Below, piece after piece: positions 8,739 to 19,600 of a stretch of DNA of 64,000 bases (its first letter is position 1; every line of letters begins with the position of its first letter). The translations under genes and the position numbers were made by a program. The notes under the pieces were generated by a model. It saw nothing but the letters and a program-made list of their open reading frames with translations. It was not told where the DNA came from and did no database searches. Origin of the DNA: JAQIBY01 sp046546095. Its GTDB lineage: Bacteria; Bacteroidota; Bacteroidia; Bacteroidales; ML635J-15. The DNA is taken from assembly GCA_046546095.1 (NCBI GenBank), contig JBKGYK010000003.1:9365-73364 (forward strand). Reading direction: 5' to 3'.

Positions 8739-9992
8739 ATGGGCCGGATTCTATACAGCACAGCAATATATATATACGGTGCATTGATAAGAATTGCCGC
8801 ATTGTTTCACCCCAAAGCCAAAGCTTTCATTCGGGGAAGAAAAAACTGGACATCTGAATTAAAGCAGCTTACAAGCAATGATAATGATTGGATATGGATA
8901 CATTGTTCTTCACTTGGTGAGTTTGAGCAGGGACGACCTGTCATAGAAAAAATCAAAAAAGAACATCCCGGGCAGGCTGTACTTCTGAGTTTTTTCTCTC
9001 CCTCCGGCTATGAAGTAAAAAAAGATTACGAACATGCTGATGCAGTGGTTTATATGCCATTGGACACTCCACGGAACGCCAGGAAATTTGTCAATATCGT
9101 AAAACCCCGTGCAACTTTGTTTATCAAATATGAATTCTGGTATCATCATCTGCGTCATCTTCATAAGGCAGGAATTCCCATCTATCTGATATCAGCAAGT
9201 TTCCGAAAATCTCAAATGTTTTTTCGCTGGTATGGTGGATTTTTCAGGCGGATGCTGAGATTTTACGATACAATATTTGTACAGGACAATCGCTCTGCCA
9301 AATTGTTGTCCGGCATAAATACCGATACAAAGATTTCCGGTGACACACGTTTTGACCGCGTTTGGGAAATCACTCATGAAACCTGTCCCGGGAATGATGT
9401 CAGTTATTTTGCTGAACAGGCAGGTACGGTTTTGGTAGCAGGCAGCACCTGGCTTCCGGATGAGGAAATCATTGAAACCACCCTGGAACATTTTCCGGAT
9501 ATGAAATTGATACTCGCTCCTCATGAGACAGATCAAACACGCATAGTAAAAATACAGGAAATTTTCCGGAACCATCAGCTATGCTGTCTTTCAGCTTCTG
9601 ATCCTGAAAATCTGAAAAACTGCAGGGTATTGATTGTTGACAGCATCGGTCATCTGGCAAAAATTTATCGCTATGCTGACTTTGCTTACATAGGAGGCGG
9701 GTTTGGTAAGGGTATACACAACACACTTGAAGCGGCATGCTATGGATTGCCGGTAATTTTCGGCCCCAATCACCAACGATTCAATGAAGCCTGCGAATTA
9801 ATCAGGAATAACGCAGCATTCAGCATCAATAGCGCAGAAGACCTCCACGCAACTCTTGAAAAATTGTATGCAAAGAAAAAAAGAAAAACTGTCGGGGAAA
9901 ATGCACGCAATTATGTTAAAAATAACCTTGGTGCCAGTGAAAAAATTCTGCGTGCTTTGGAAAAATCTGACGTTTTTTCGAGACAGTCCTGA
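8739..9992 (+). CDS. waaA: 3-deoxy-D-manno-octulosonic acid (Kdo) transferase
   Basis: WaaA transfers Kdo from CMP-Kdo to lipid IVA at the inner face of the cytoplasmic membrane, the first step of LPS core synthesis. The 417-residue length is typical. It has the N-terminal membrane anchor (ILYSTAIYIYGALIRIAALF), the catalytic-base region HCSSLGEFEQGRP, the GT-B C-domain motifs AGSTWLPDEE and GGGFGKGIHNTLEAACYG, and NHQRFNEA. I chose the ATG at 8739 (MGRILYS), just after the stop of the upstream gene; an in-frame ATG at 8655 would overlap that gene by 80 bases. With lpxK and rfaE1 elsewhere in the window it shows that the cell makes a Kdo/heptose-containing LPS. Confidence 0.95.
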   Translation: MGRILYSTAIYIYGALIRIAALFHPKAKAFIRGRKNWTSELKQLTSNDNDWIWIHCSSLGEFEQGRPVIEKIKKEHPGQAVLLSFFSPSGYEVKKDYEHADAVVYMPLDTPRNARKFVNIVKPRATLFIKYEFWYHHLRHLHKAGIPIYLISASFRKSQMFFRWYGGFFRRMLRFYDTIFVQDNRSAKLLSGINTDTKISGDTRFDRVWEITHETCPGNDVSYFAEQAGTVLVAGSTWLPDEEIIETTLEHFPDMKLILAPHETDQTRIVKIQEIFRNHQLCCLSASDPENLKNCRVLIVDSIGHLAKIYRYADFAYIGGGFGKGIHNTLEAACYGLPVIFGPNHQRFNEACELIRNNAAFSINSAEDLHATLEKLYAKKKRKTVGENARNYVKNNLGASEKILRALEKSDVFSRQS

Positions 9993-10369
9993 ACGTTACA
10001 ATGCATAGTTTTTCATCCAGTGTGGAAAATTAAAATATTGGAAAAATCACAAAAAACACTGAATAATAAGCATTTGCCATAACAAACCACTTAGCGGTCA
10101 AATTTTTAACATCCTATTGTTTATAAGTTCCATGAAATGATGTTGTATGTGCTGTAATCAAACCGGATAGAAAGATTTTAAGCATGTTTAAAAAAATATT
10201 TGTATCTGTATATTTTCTTGTTTTACAGTCACTTTCAAGCACTTTAAAAAGATGTTGAAAATCTTGTTGATAACCAAAATGGGGAAAAAGAATAATCTCT
10301 TTATGGATACTTTATATTAGTGGTGGAAATTTTGCCCCGCAAATATCCGCGAACCAAAACCCATTGCTT
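9993..10369. other. 377-bp non-coding region upstream of nrdJ
   Basis: An AT-rich intergenic stretch between waaA and nrdJ. It has no clear cobalamin riboswitch and no NrdR-type box. It contains DnaA-box-like nonamers (see 10253-10273). A 24-codon frame at 10184-10258 (MFKKIFVSVYFLVLQ...) is the only small frame with any shape, and I do not call it a gene. Confidence 0.6.
10253..10273 (-). promoter_or_regulatory. Pair of DnaA-box-like nonamers upstream of nrdJ
   Basis: Two direct nonamers, TGTTGAAAA (10253-10261) and TGTTGATAA (10265-10273), lie 12 bases apart. Read on the minus strand they are TTTTCAACA and TTATCAACA, one or two mismatches from the DnaA box TTATCCACA. A third relative, TGTGGAAAA, is at 10021-10029. 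DnaA control of ribonucleotide reductase genes is known in other bacteria; here it is inferred from sequence likeness only. Confidence 0.35.
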
Positions 10370-12949
10370 ATGTTAACAGAAGAGAAAATATTGAAAAAAG
10401 CTGCTATGCAGGAAGATAAAGAGAAGTCATACACTGACGAAGAGGCTTATAGCGCTAGTCTTGAATACTTTAAGGGTGATGATCTGGCCGCACGTGTGTG
10501 GATCAATAAATATGCCTTAAAAGATTCTGATGGAAAGTTGTATGAGCTGACCCCGGATGATATGCACCGGAGATTGGCCAGGGAACTGTCCAGGATTGAG
10601 CAGAAATATGCCAACCCCATGGACGAAGAGCATATTTATCAGTTGCTAAAAGATTTCAGATACGTCATCCCCCAGGGTGGCCCGATGTCAGGCATTGGCA
10701 ATAACCGTCAGATTGTTTCTCTATCAAATTGCTTTGTCATAGGTCATGAGAAACCAAGTGACTCATACGGAGGGATATTAAAGATGGACCAGGAGCAGGT
10801 TCAACTAATGAAACGCCGTGGTGGTGTGGGACATGATTTATCACATTTGCGCCCCAAAGGCAGCCCGGTAAAAAATTCCGCACTGACTTCCACGGGAATT
10901 GTTCCTTTCATGGAGCGATATTCCAACACAACCCGTGAGGTTGCACAGGATGGCCGGCGCGGAGCACTTATGCTGTCGGTTTCCGTGAAGCATCCGGATG
11001 CTGAAGACTTCATTGATGCCAAAATGCAAACGGGCAAAGTTACCGGCGCCAATGTTTCAGTTAAAATTCATGATGATTTCATGCATGCTGTAAATGAAGA
11101 CGCAGAATACATGCAGCATTTCCCCATAGACTCCAAACAACCGAATTATCAGAAAAAAATCAGAGCCAAAGACCTTTGGAACAAGATTATCCACAACGCA
11201 TGGAAATCTGCAGAACCCGGAATTTTATTCTGGGACACCATCACCAATGAGTCGGTTGCAGATTGTTATGCTGATCTTGGCTTTAAAACGGTTTCTACCA
11301 ATCCCTGTGGTGAGATTCCCCTTTGTCCGTATGACAGCTGCCGCTTACTGGCCATCAATTTGTATTCCTATGTTGACAAGCCTTTTACCAAAGATGCTGT
11401 ATTCAATTTCGACAAATTCAGAGATCACGTGGCCGCAGCCCAACGCATCATGGATGATATTATCGACCTCGAGGTTGAAAAAATTGATGCCATACTTGCC
11501 AAAATTGCCTCAGACCCTGAAGATGGAGAAACCAAGAGAACAGAACAAAAGCTGTGGGAAAAGATTAAACAAAAAGCCCTGCAGGGTCGTCGTACAGGCC
11601 TTGGCATCACTGCCGAAGGCGATATGCTGGCTGCACTGAACCTAAGATACGGAACTGATGAAGCCACCGACTTTTCGGAAGAAGTACACAAGACCATCGC
11701 AATTGAAGCATACAGGTCTTCTGTAACTATGGCAAAAGACCGCGGTGCATTTCAGGTGTTTGATCCCCAACGGGAAAAAGACAATCCCTTCATCAACCGA
11801 TTGCGAGAACAGGATCCTGAGCTCGTTGAGAATATGGAACAGTGGGGTCGACGCAACATTTCCCTGCTTACCATTGCCCCGACAGGCACAACCAGCCTCA
11901 TGACACAAACAAGTTCAGGCATAGAACCGGTTTTTATGCCTGTTTACAGACGTCGCAGAAAAGTAAATCCCAATGATCCCAATGTTCGTGTCGATTTTGT
12001 TGATGAAATGGGTGACAAGTGGGAAGAGTATGTCGTGTTCCATCCCAAATTTGCTACCTGGCTGAAAGTAAATGGCCATGACCCCGACGCTGTCAGGAAA
12101 ATGGAAGACAAGGACATTGATAAACTGATTGAAAAATCACCTTATCACAAAGCAAGCTCAAAAGATGTTGATTATGTACACAAGGTAAGAATGCAGGGCA
12201 AAATCCAAAAGTGGGTTGACCACTCCATCTCGGTTACCATCAACCTGCCGGAAAAAGCCACTGAAGAGCTTGTGGACGAACTATACCGTGAAGCATGGGA
12301 AGTAGGATGTAAAGGAGTAACCGTTTATCGCGAAGGTTCCAGGGATGGTGTCTTGCTGGCGGGCTCCAAGTCTGACAAAAAAGAAGAACGCAAAATCGGC
12401 ATCAAGCGGCCAAAAGTACTGGAGGCTGATGTTGTTCGTTTCCATAACAACAAAGAAAAATGGATTGCCTTTGTAGGACTGCTGGATGGCAAACCTTATG
12501 AAATATTTACAGGGCGTGTGGAAGATGATGTTCTGCCTGTTCCCCAATCTGTCAACAAAGGTCAGATCATTAAAAATAAATCCGACGACGGCACAAGCCG
12601 TTATGATTTCCAATACAAAAACCGATATGGTTACAGTACCACATTTGAAGGCCTGTCACATCAGTTTAATACAGAATACTGGAATTACGCAAAACTGATT
12701 TCCAGTGTACTCAGATACGGTATGCCGATTGAGAAGGCGGTAGAACTGGTGGCATCATTAAAACTTGACAGCGAAGCCATCAACACATGGAAAAATGGCG
12801 TTGAACGAGCGTTGAAACGTTACATCCCCAATGGCACAAAAGCAGCCAAAGAAGGAGCAAAATGTCCTGAATGCAGGGAAAGTGACAGCCTGGTTTACCA
12901 GGACGGCTGTGTTATATGCACTTCCTGCGGATACTCTAAATGCGGTTAG
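10370..12949 (+). CDS. nrdJ: Adenosylcobalamin-dependent (class II) ribonucleotide reductase
   Basis: This enzyme reduces ribonucleotides to deoxyribonucleotides using a radical made from coenzyme B12 and needs no oxygen. The 859-residue product has the reductase core with LSNCFVIG (first redox cysteine), STNPCGEIPLCPYDSCRL (active-site Asn/Cys/Glu), APTGTTSLM, and a C-terminal cysteine cluster (CPEC...GCVICTSCGYSKCG) that probably shuttles electrons to the active site. I chose the ATG at 10370; a TTG two codons earlier is possible. There is no nrdB-like partner gene nearby, consistent with class II. It is flanked by a long 5' non-coding stretch with DnaA-like boxes and a good terminator. Confidence 0.93.
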   Translation: MLTEEKILKKAAMQEDKEKSYTDEEAYSASLEYFKGDDLAARVWINKYALKDSDGKLYELTPDDMHRRLARELSRIEQKYANPMDEEHIYQLLKDFRYVIPQGGPMSGIGNNRQIVSLSNCFVIGHEKPSDSYGGILKMDQEQVQLMKRRGGVGHDLSHLRPKGSPVKNSALTSTGIVPFMERYSNTTREVAQDGRRGALMLSVSVKHPDAEDFIDAKMQTGKVTGANVSVKIHDDFMHAVNEDAEYMQHFPIDSKQPNYQKKIRAKDLWNKIIHNAWKSAEPGILFWDTITNESVADCYADLGFKTVSTNPCGEIPLCPYDSCRLLAINLYSYVDKPFTKDAVFNFDKFRDHVAAAQRIMDDIIDLEVEKIDAILAKIASDPEDGETKRTEQKLWEKIKQKALQGRRTGLGITAEGDMLAALNLRYGTDEATDFSEEVHKTIAIEAYRSSVTMAKDRGAFQVFDPQREKDNPFINRLREQDPELVENMEQWGRRNISLLTIAPTGTTSLMTQTSSGIEPVFMPVYRRRRKVNPNDPNVRVDFVDEMGDKWEEYVVFHPKFATWLKVNGHDPDAVRKMEDKDIDKLIEKSPYHKASSKDVDYVHKVRMQGKIQKWVDHSISVTINLPEKATEELVDELYREAWEVGCKGVTVYREGSRDGVLLAGSKSDKKEERKIGIKRPKVLEADVVRFHNNKEKWIAFVGLLDGKPYEIFTGRVEDDVLPVPQSVNKGQIIKNKSDDGTSRYDFQYKNRYGYSTTFEGLSHQFNTEYWNYAKLISSVLRYGMPIEKAVELVASLKLDSEAINTWKNGVERALKRYIPNGTKAAKEGAKCPECRESDSLVYQDGCVICTSCGYSKCG

Positions 12950-12982
12950 TAAGCTGAATAAACATATTTTTGACATTGAAAG

Positions 12983-13016
12983 AAGGACAGGTAAGTAAGT
13001 ATCTGTCCTTTTTTTT
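12983..13016 (+). terminator. Rho-independent terminator of nrdJ
   Basis: AAGGACAGGTA (12983-12993) pairs with TATCTGTCCTT (13000-13010), an 11-bp stem with one G-T wobble and a 6-base loop, followed by six further Ts. It lies 33 bases after the nrdJ stop. Confidence 0.85.
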
Positions 13017-13047
13017 AAATCCTGCTGGTATGTCAGAATAGAATTGC

Positions 13048-13055
13048 TATTTTTG
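13048..13055 (+). promoter_or_regulatory. Candidate -7 box for ruvA-sprA
   Basis: TATTTTTG matches TAnnTTTG and lies just after the nrdJ terminator, 25 bases before the ruvA ATG. No good -33 box was seen at the expected distance. Confidence 0.5.
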
Positions 13056-13079
13056 CTTTTTCTATCAGCATTTTACACT

Positions 13080-13664
13080 ATGTATGAATATATCAAAGGA
13101 CGTATCAGTGAGTTGAATCCCAGTTACGCGGTGATTGAAAACAACGGCATCGGCTGGTTTCTGCATATATCGGTCAACACCTATTCCAGGCTCAAGGAAG
13201 GTCAGGAATGTATGTTGTTCCTGCATCATGTTGTCAGAGAGGATGCAGAAATATTGTTTGGTTTTGACACAAAAAATGAACGTGAGATTTTCAGGCTGTT
13301 GATAAGTGTCAATGGGGTTGGCCCCAACACAGCACGCACAATGATATCAACACTTTCACCTGATGATATGATACAGGCCATTCAGACAGACAATGTCAGT
13401 CAGCTAAAAAGCGTTAAGGGCATCGGCCTCAAAACGGCACAGCGCATCATTGTTGATTTGAGAGACAAGATCGCTGAAAAAACAGCAGGCATTGAAGACA
13501 AATCTGTAGCAAGAGACAATACAATTGAAAAAGAAGCGTTTGAAGCATTAGTTATGTTGGGTTTTAACAAAAAGCAAGTTGAGAAAGCTTTGAAAAAAGT
13601 CATCTCCGCAGAACCCGATATTACAGTGGAAAAACTGGTGAAAATGACATTGAAGCAACTATAA
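13080..13664 (+). CDS. ruvA: Holliday junction branch-migration protein RuvA
   Basis: RuvA binds Holliday junctions as a tetramer and loads the RuvB motor. The 194-residue product has the N-terminal OB-fold (MYEYIKGRISELNPSYAVIENNG), the two helix-hairpin-helix motifs (LLISVNGVGPNTARTMIST and LKSVKGIGLKTAQRIIVDL), and the C-terminal RuvB-binding helices (EALVMLGFNKKQVEKALKK). The ATG at 13080 gives the normal MYEYIKG start. sprA begins 11 bases after its stop; the ruvA-sprA-gcvH order is, as I recall, shared with Flavobacterium, so sprA expression is probably tied to ruvA transcription. Confidence 0.96.
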   Translation: MYEYIKGRISELNPSYAVIENNGIGWFLHISVNTYSRLKEGQECMLFLHHVVREDAEILFGFDTKNEREIFRLLISVNGVGPNTARTMISTLSPDDMIQAIQTDNVSQLKSVKGIGLKTAQRIIVDLRDKIAEKTAGIEDKSVARDNTIEKEAFEALVMLGFNKKQVEKALKKVISAEPDITVEKLVKMTLKQL

Positions 13665-13675
13665 AGATTGCGGAC

Positions 13676-16600
13676 TTGAAGCGAATTTATAAATATCTGA
13701 CCGATACTCTACTGGCGGGGGGCCTTGCATTGCTGTTTCTGTTTCCATTTGCAGGAACATCATCTGCATTCAGCCAAAACAACAATGATAGTCCCGTACC
13801 TGATACCACATTGCATTCAGCAGATACCATTGAAATTGATGAAGTGGATTTGCCATGGGATTTTCAGCCGGACGATAACAACCCTCTCACTGCCGACCCC
13901 GAGTCTCCTCTTTTTGGAAAAGATCCGGACAACATCAACAGCCAGATTGAATACGATCCGGAAACAGATTCTTATGTTTTCAAAAAGACCCTGGGCGACT
14001 CTCTTGAATTGGGCACACCATACAGTCTTCCCTTTCAGGATTATATGCAGTACGATTTTGAAAAAGGCATGCAGGATTATTGGCGGCAGCGGGTAGAAAA
14101 CGCAAATTTTGAAACAAGATCAAGCCTGATTCCCAAACTGGAAGTGGGAGGTGAAGCTTTCGACAGAATTTTTGGCAGCAACACCATAGATATTAAACCT
14201 CAGGGATCAGCTGAATTGAGTTTCGGCCTGAATATATCAAAAGTGGAAAATCCCAACCTTCCGGTTAAACTACAACGAACAACCACCTTTGATTTTGATG
14301 AGAAGATTCAGATGAATGTAGTCGGCCAGATTGGTGACAAAATGAAGCTCAATGTCCAGTATGATACCGAAGCTTCTTTTGATTTTGAAAACTCTGTCAA
14401 AATTGAATATACCGGACATGAGGATGAAATCATACAGAAAATTGAAGCCGGTAATGTCTCACTACCTCTTACAGGATCACTGATTCAGGGCAGTCAGTCA
14501 TTGTTTGGGTTCAAAACCGAACTCAAATTCGGGAAACTTACTATGACCAGTATTTTTTCCCAACAAAAAGGCGAAACCAGCACAATCACAGTTGAAGGCG
14601 GTGCCCAAAGGCAAGATTTTGAAATTGATGCTGATGAATATGAAAAAGATAAACACTTTTTCCTGGCGCATTACTTTAAGGAAAATTACGATAAATCACT
14701 GGAAAATCTACCTGTTATCAACTCCGGGGTGAATATCACCAAAGTGGAAGTATGGATAACCAATACCAGCGGAAATTTTGAGGATGCACGTAACATTGTG
14801 GCCTTTACGGATCTTGCAGAATCAAATGATGAAAATATTCAGAGTGATTACATTACCGGGATTTCACAGACAATGTTGCCAAACGATTCGGTCAACAGTC
14901 TTTTTAACATCGAAGAACAATATCCCTTAGTCAGGGATATTAACCAAACCACCTCACTTCTTTCCGGTGAACCTTTCAGTATGCAGGGAGGTGTGGATTA
15001 TCAGAAGATCGAATCTGCCCGCAAGCTGGATGCCTCAGAATACACCCTCAACTCACAACTGGGTTACATTTCTCTCGATTCACGTCTGCAATCAGACCAG
15101 GTGCTTGCTGTGGCCTTTGAATATACTGTTGGTGGTGAAACATACCGAGTGGGAGAATTTGCCAATAGTGGTGTCAGTGCTCCTGATGCACTTATTGTTA
15201 AGCTGATCAAAGGGACCTCACTCACTCCCGACCAGACCACCTGGGATTTGATGATGAAAAACATTTATTCCATTGGTGCTTATCAGCTCAGTTCAGAAGA
15301 TTTTATCCTGGATGTCATGTACCAGAATGATAAAACAGGAACAGCCATCAACTATATTCCAGCCGGCGATGTTGACAAAACCATATTACTCAGGGTAATG
15401 AACCTTGATAATCTCAACCAGCAGCTGGATCCCTATCCTGATGGTAGATTCGATTTTGTAAATAACATCACCATCAGGCCGGAAAACGGCAGGGTTATTT
15501 TCCCTGTCAGGGAACCATTCGGGAGTCATCTCAGGCAGCAAATCACATCCGGAGACCCTTCACTTGATGATGTGGCTGATGAATATGTATTTCAGGAACT
15601 CTACGACTCCACGCAGAGTACAGCACGACAAATTGCCGAAAAGAATAAGTATTACATGGCAGGGCAATATAAATCAAGCTCAGGCTCGGAAATCAGGCTC
15701 AATGCCATCAACATACCCGAGGGCTCAGTAAAAGTAACGGCCGGAGGCATGGAGTTGACAGAAAATCAGGACTACACAGTAGATTACAACCTTGGCCGGG
15801 TAAAAATCATCAACGAAGGCATACTGGAATCAGGCACGCCAATCAATATTTCACTGGAAAGCAATTCCATGTTCAGTGTACAAACCAAAACCCTTGTGGG
15901 TACACACCTGAATTATGAGATAAGCAAAGATTTCAATCTGGGTGCCACCATATTAAATCTCACTGAACGCCCTCTGACACAAAAAGTAAGCATTGGGGAT
16001 GAACCCATATCCAATACCATCTGGGGTGTGAACGGATCATACCGCAGCGAAGTCCCGGAAATCACCAAGGCCATTGACTGGCTGCCTTTTATTGAAACCA
16101 AGGAACAATCCACCATTACACTCACAGGTGAATTTGCCCATTTGATACCGGGACACTCCAGAGCCATCGAAAAGGAAGGCAATGCTTATATTGATGACTT
16201 TGAGGGCAGCGAAACCAGCATTGACATCAAAATGTTCAATGCCTGGTCGATTGCAAGCACACCTACCGGCCAGGAAAACCTTTTTCCCTATGGTGAATTG
16301 ATGGACAGCCTTCGCTATGGATTCAACCGTGCCAAGCTGGCATGGTATGTCATTGATCCACTGTTCCAGCGCAACAACAGTCCGGTAAGTGTGGAACAGC
16401 AATCCAGCCATTATGTACGTGAAGTTCAGGAGCAGGAAATATTCCCCAACAAAGAAAGTGAAACCGGAGCCATCCCTGCCACACTGGCCGTACTCAACCT
16501 GGCATATTATCCAAATCTGAAAGGCCCGTACAACTACAATACAGATGAACTAAATCCGGATGGTACCTTGATGAATCCCGAAAAACGTTGGGGCGGAATT

Positions 16601-19600
16601 ATGCGGGAGCTTTCAACAAATGACTTTGAAGAAGCCAATATTGAATATATCGAATTCTGGCTAATGGATCCCTTTGTTGAGGATGAAGACAATCCCGGTG
16701 GTGATTTGCTTATCAACCTGGGTAATGTTTCAGAAGACGTTTTAAAAGATTCCAGGAAATCATTTGAAAACGGCCTGCCCGCACCGGCTGTGGACAACCC
16801 GGTAGATACCACTGTTTGGGGCCTGGTGCCTCGGGTACAGTCCCTGGTCAACGCATTTGACACTGATCCTGAAAGCAGGGAGGCACAGGATGTGGGACTT
16901 GATGGATTGTCATCAGAAGATGAAGTAGAATTCTTTGCAGATTACCTCTCTGACCTGGCTGCCAATTATGGCACGGACTCAGAAGTATATCAACAAGCAG
17001 TCAATGATCCCTCACTTGATGACTATCACCACTTCAGGGGTGAAGATTATGATGATGAAAACATTGGCATCCTGGAACGGTACATGGATTATAACGGCCT
17101 TGAAGGCAACAGCCCTGTCTCCCAGCCCGGCGAAGAATACTCTACATCTGCAACATCTCAGCCGGATGTAGAAGACATCAATGAGGATAATACCCTGAGC
17201 GAAAACGAGTCTTATTTTCAATATCGCATCAGTATCCGCCCCAACGAAATGGAAATCGGCGAAAACTACATCACCGACAAAGTTAAACATAAAGCAGAAA
17301 TGGCCAATGATCAGGAAAGTGAAGTTACCTGGTATCAGTTTAAGATTCCCATTTCAGATTATGACAAAGCCATAGGCCGGATAGAAGATTTTAAATCCAT
17401 CCGTTTTATGCGTATGATTACCACCAATTTTTCACAACCAACCATCATGCGCTTTGGCACACTGGATCTGGTTCGTAGCGATTGGAGAAAATACGACAAA
17501 TCATTCATACAGCCGGGAGAGTATATACCCGATGAACTCAGCAAAACACCATTTGAGGTGTCTGCTGTAAACATTGAAGAAAATGCAAACAAATCACCGG
17601 TCAACTATGTGTTGCCACCAGAGATTGATCGTGTCATTGATCCGCAGAACCCACAGCTCCGCCAACTGAATGAACAGGCAATGGTACTGAAGGTAATAGA
17701 TCTTGCCGACGGTGATGCCCGCGCCGTGTACAAAAACATTGACATGGATGTCAGAAAATACAGAAAACTGAAAATGTTTATCCATGCAGAAGAAGTACCC
17801 GGTTATGATTTGAATGATGATGACCTGGAAATATTTGTCAGATTGGGCTCTGATTATCAAAACAATTATTATGAATATGAATTGCCTGTGAAAGTCACCC
17901 CCGCCGGCAATTACGACAACGACTCCCCTGATGACAGACTGATTGTATGGCCTGAAGAAAACAACCTGGAACTGGAATTTGATTTGCTGCAACTGGTAAA
18001 ACAAACCCGCAACGATGAAATGCGCTCAGCAGGGTCAGGTGTTACCCTGACACGCCTGTATTCCATGGCTGACGGTGAAAGAACAGTAAGCATCATGGGA
18101 AATCCCAACCTCAGCAATGTCCGCACCATCATGATTGGCGTACGCAACCCCAAGAAACAAACAGCAGCTGATCATGACGACGGTATGGAGAAAACAGCAG
18201 AAATCTGGGTCAATGAGCTTCGTCTTACTGACTTTGATGAAAAAGGCGGCTGGGCTGCACGTGCCAGGATGACCACAAAGCTTGCTGACTTTGGCTCCAT
18301 CACGGTAACAGGGGAAACATCAAAACCCGGATTTGGAAGCATTGAGCAAAAGGTCAGTGAACGCCAGAAAGAAGAAATCAATTCATACAACATTTCTTCC
18401 AATCTGGAATTGGGCAAGTTTTTCCCGGAAAAGTCTGGTGTCAGAATTCCTATGTATGTCAGCTACTCCGAATCTGTCAGCAATCCAGAATACAATCCGC
18501 TGGATCCCGACATCCCGTTTAAAGTTGCTCTGAACGACCCCAACCGGCCACAGGAAGAAAAAGATTCCATTAAGCGCATAGCCCAGGATTACACCCAGCG
18601 AAAAAGCCTCAACTTTACCAATGTTAAGGTGAATAAAATGAAAGGTCAACCAAAAATTTACGACCTTTCCAATTGGTCAGTGAGCTATACGTACAATGAG
18701 ATTTTCAACCGGAACATCAATACGGAATTTGACACCAGGAAAGACATTTCCGGAGCCATCAATTACAACTACAATGCAACGCCTCAAAATGTGGAACCGT
18801 TCAAAAATGTGAGCTTTCTTAACAAACCATCATTCCGTCTGATCAAAGATTTTAACTTTTACTATCTGCCCTCTCAGTTGAGTTTCCGTACAAACCTCAA
18901 CCGTCAGTACAATGAAAGTCAAACACGAAATATCAACAATCCGTACATGCAGATTCCACTGAACGTAAATAAGAATTTTAACTGGATCAGGCAGTACGAC
19001 TTTAAATACAACTTTTCCCGCAGTCTGAAATTTGACTTTTCTGCCACCAACAATGCCAGGATAGATGAGCCGGAAGGCCGCCTGTGGGAAGGAGATCCAT
19101 ACTATGATCAAAAAATGGATACAATCTGGACTAACCTGAGAGACTTTGGCCGCAATACACAGTATAACCACAGTCTGAATCTGAATTATCAGTTGCCAAT
19201 CAACAAAATACCAATTCTAAGCTGGGTATCTGCCAATGCACGCTATAATGGAAATTACGACTGGATTGCCGGGCCGATTACTGCTGACACAATTGAACTG
19301 GGGAATACCATACAGAACAACAATACCATGTCTATGAGCAGTCAGTTCAATCTGATGTCCCTGTACAACAAAATCGATTATCTGAAAAAAGTAAACCAGG
19401 AATACAAAGGTAGAAAACGGAGAAGACCACAAAAACCGGAAATGGAGACAGTCACATACACTGAAGATGTGAAATCTCTGGAGAAAGAAAAGCGAAAACG
19501 GATTGTCCATAAGCTAAAAACGGAGAATGTCACGGTCAAAGCCACCAACAAAAAAGGAGCTGTAGTACCTGGTGATACAAGGATAGTTGATGACAAAATC

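Noticed and set aside
10184..10258. Small frame MFKKIFVSVYFLVLQ... (24 codons) upstream of nrdJ
   Set aside because: Looks like a short hydrophobic peptide, but has no Shine-Dalgarno sequence, no visible conservation, and lies in AT-rich DNA where such frames are expected.
9993..10369. Cobalamin riboswitch or NrdR box upstream of the B12-dependent reductase
   Set aside because: No B12-box-like conserved core or NrdR palindrome could be found in the 377 bp.
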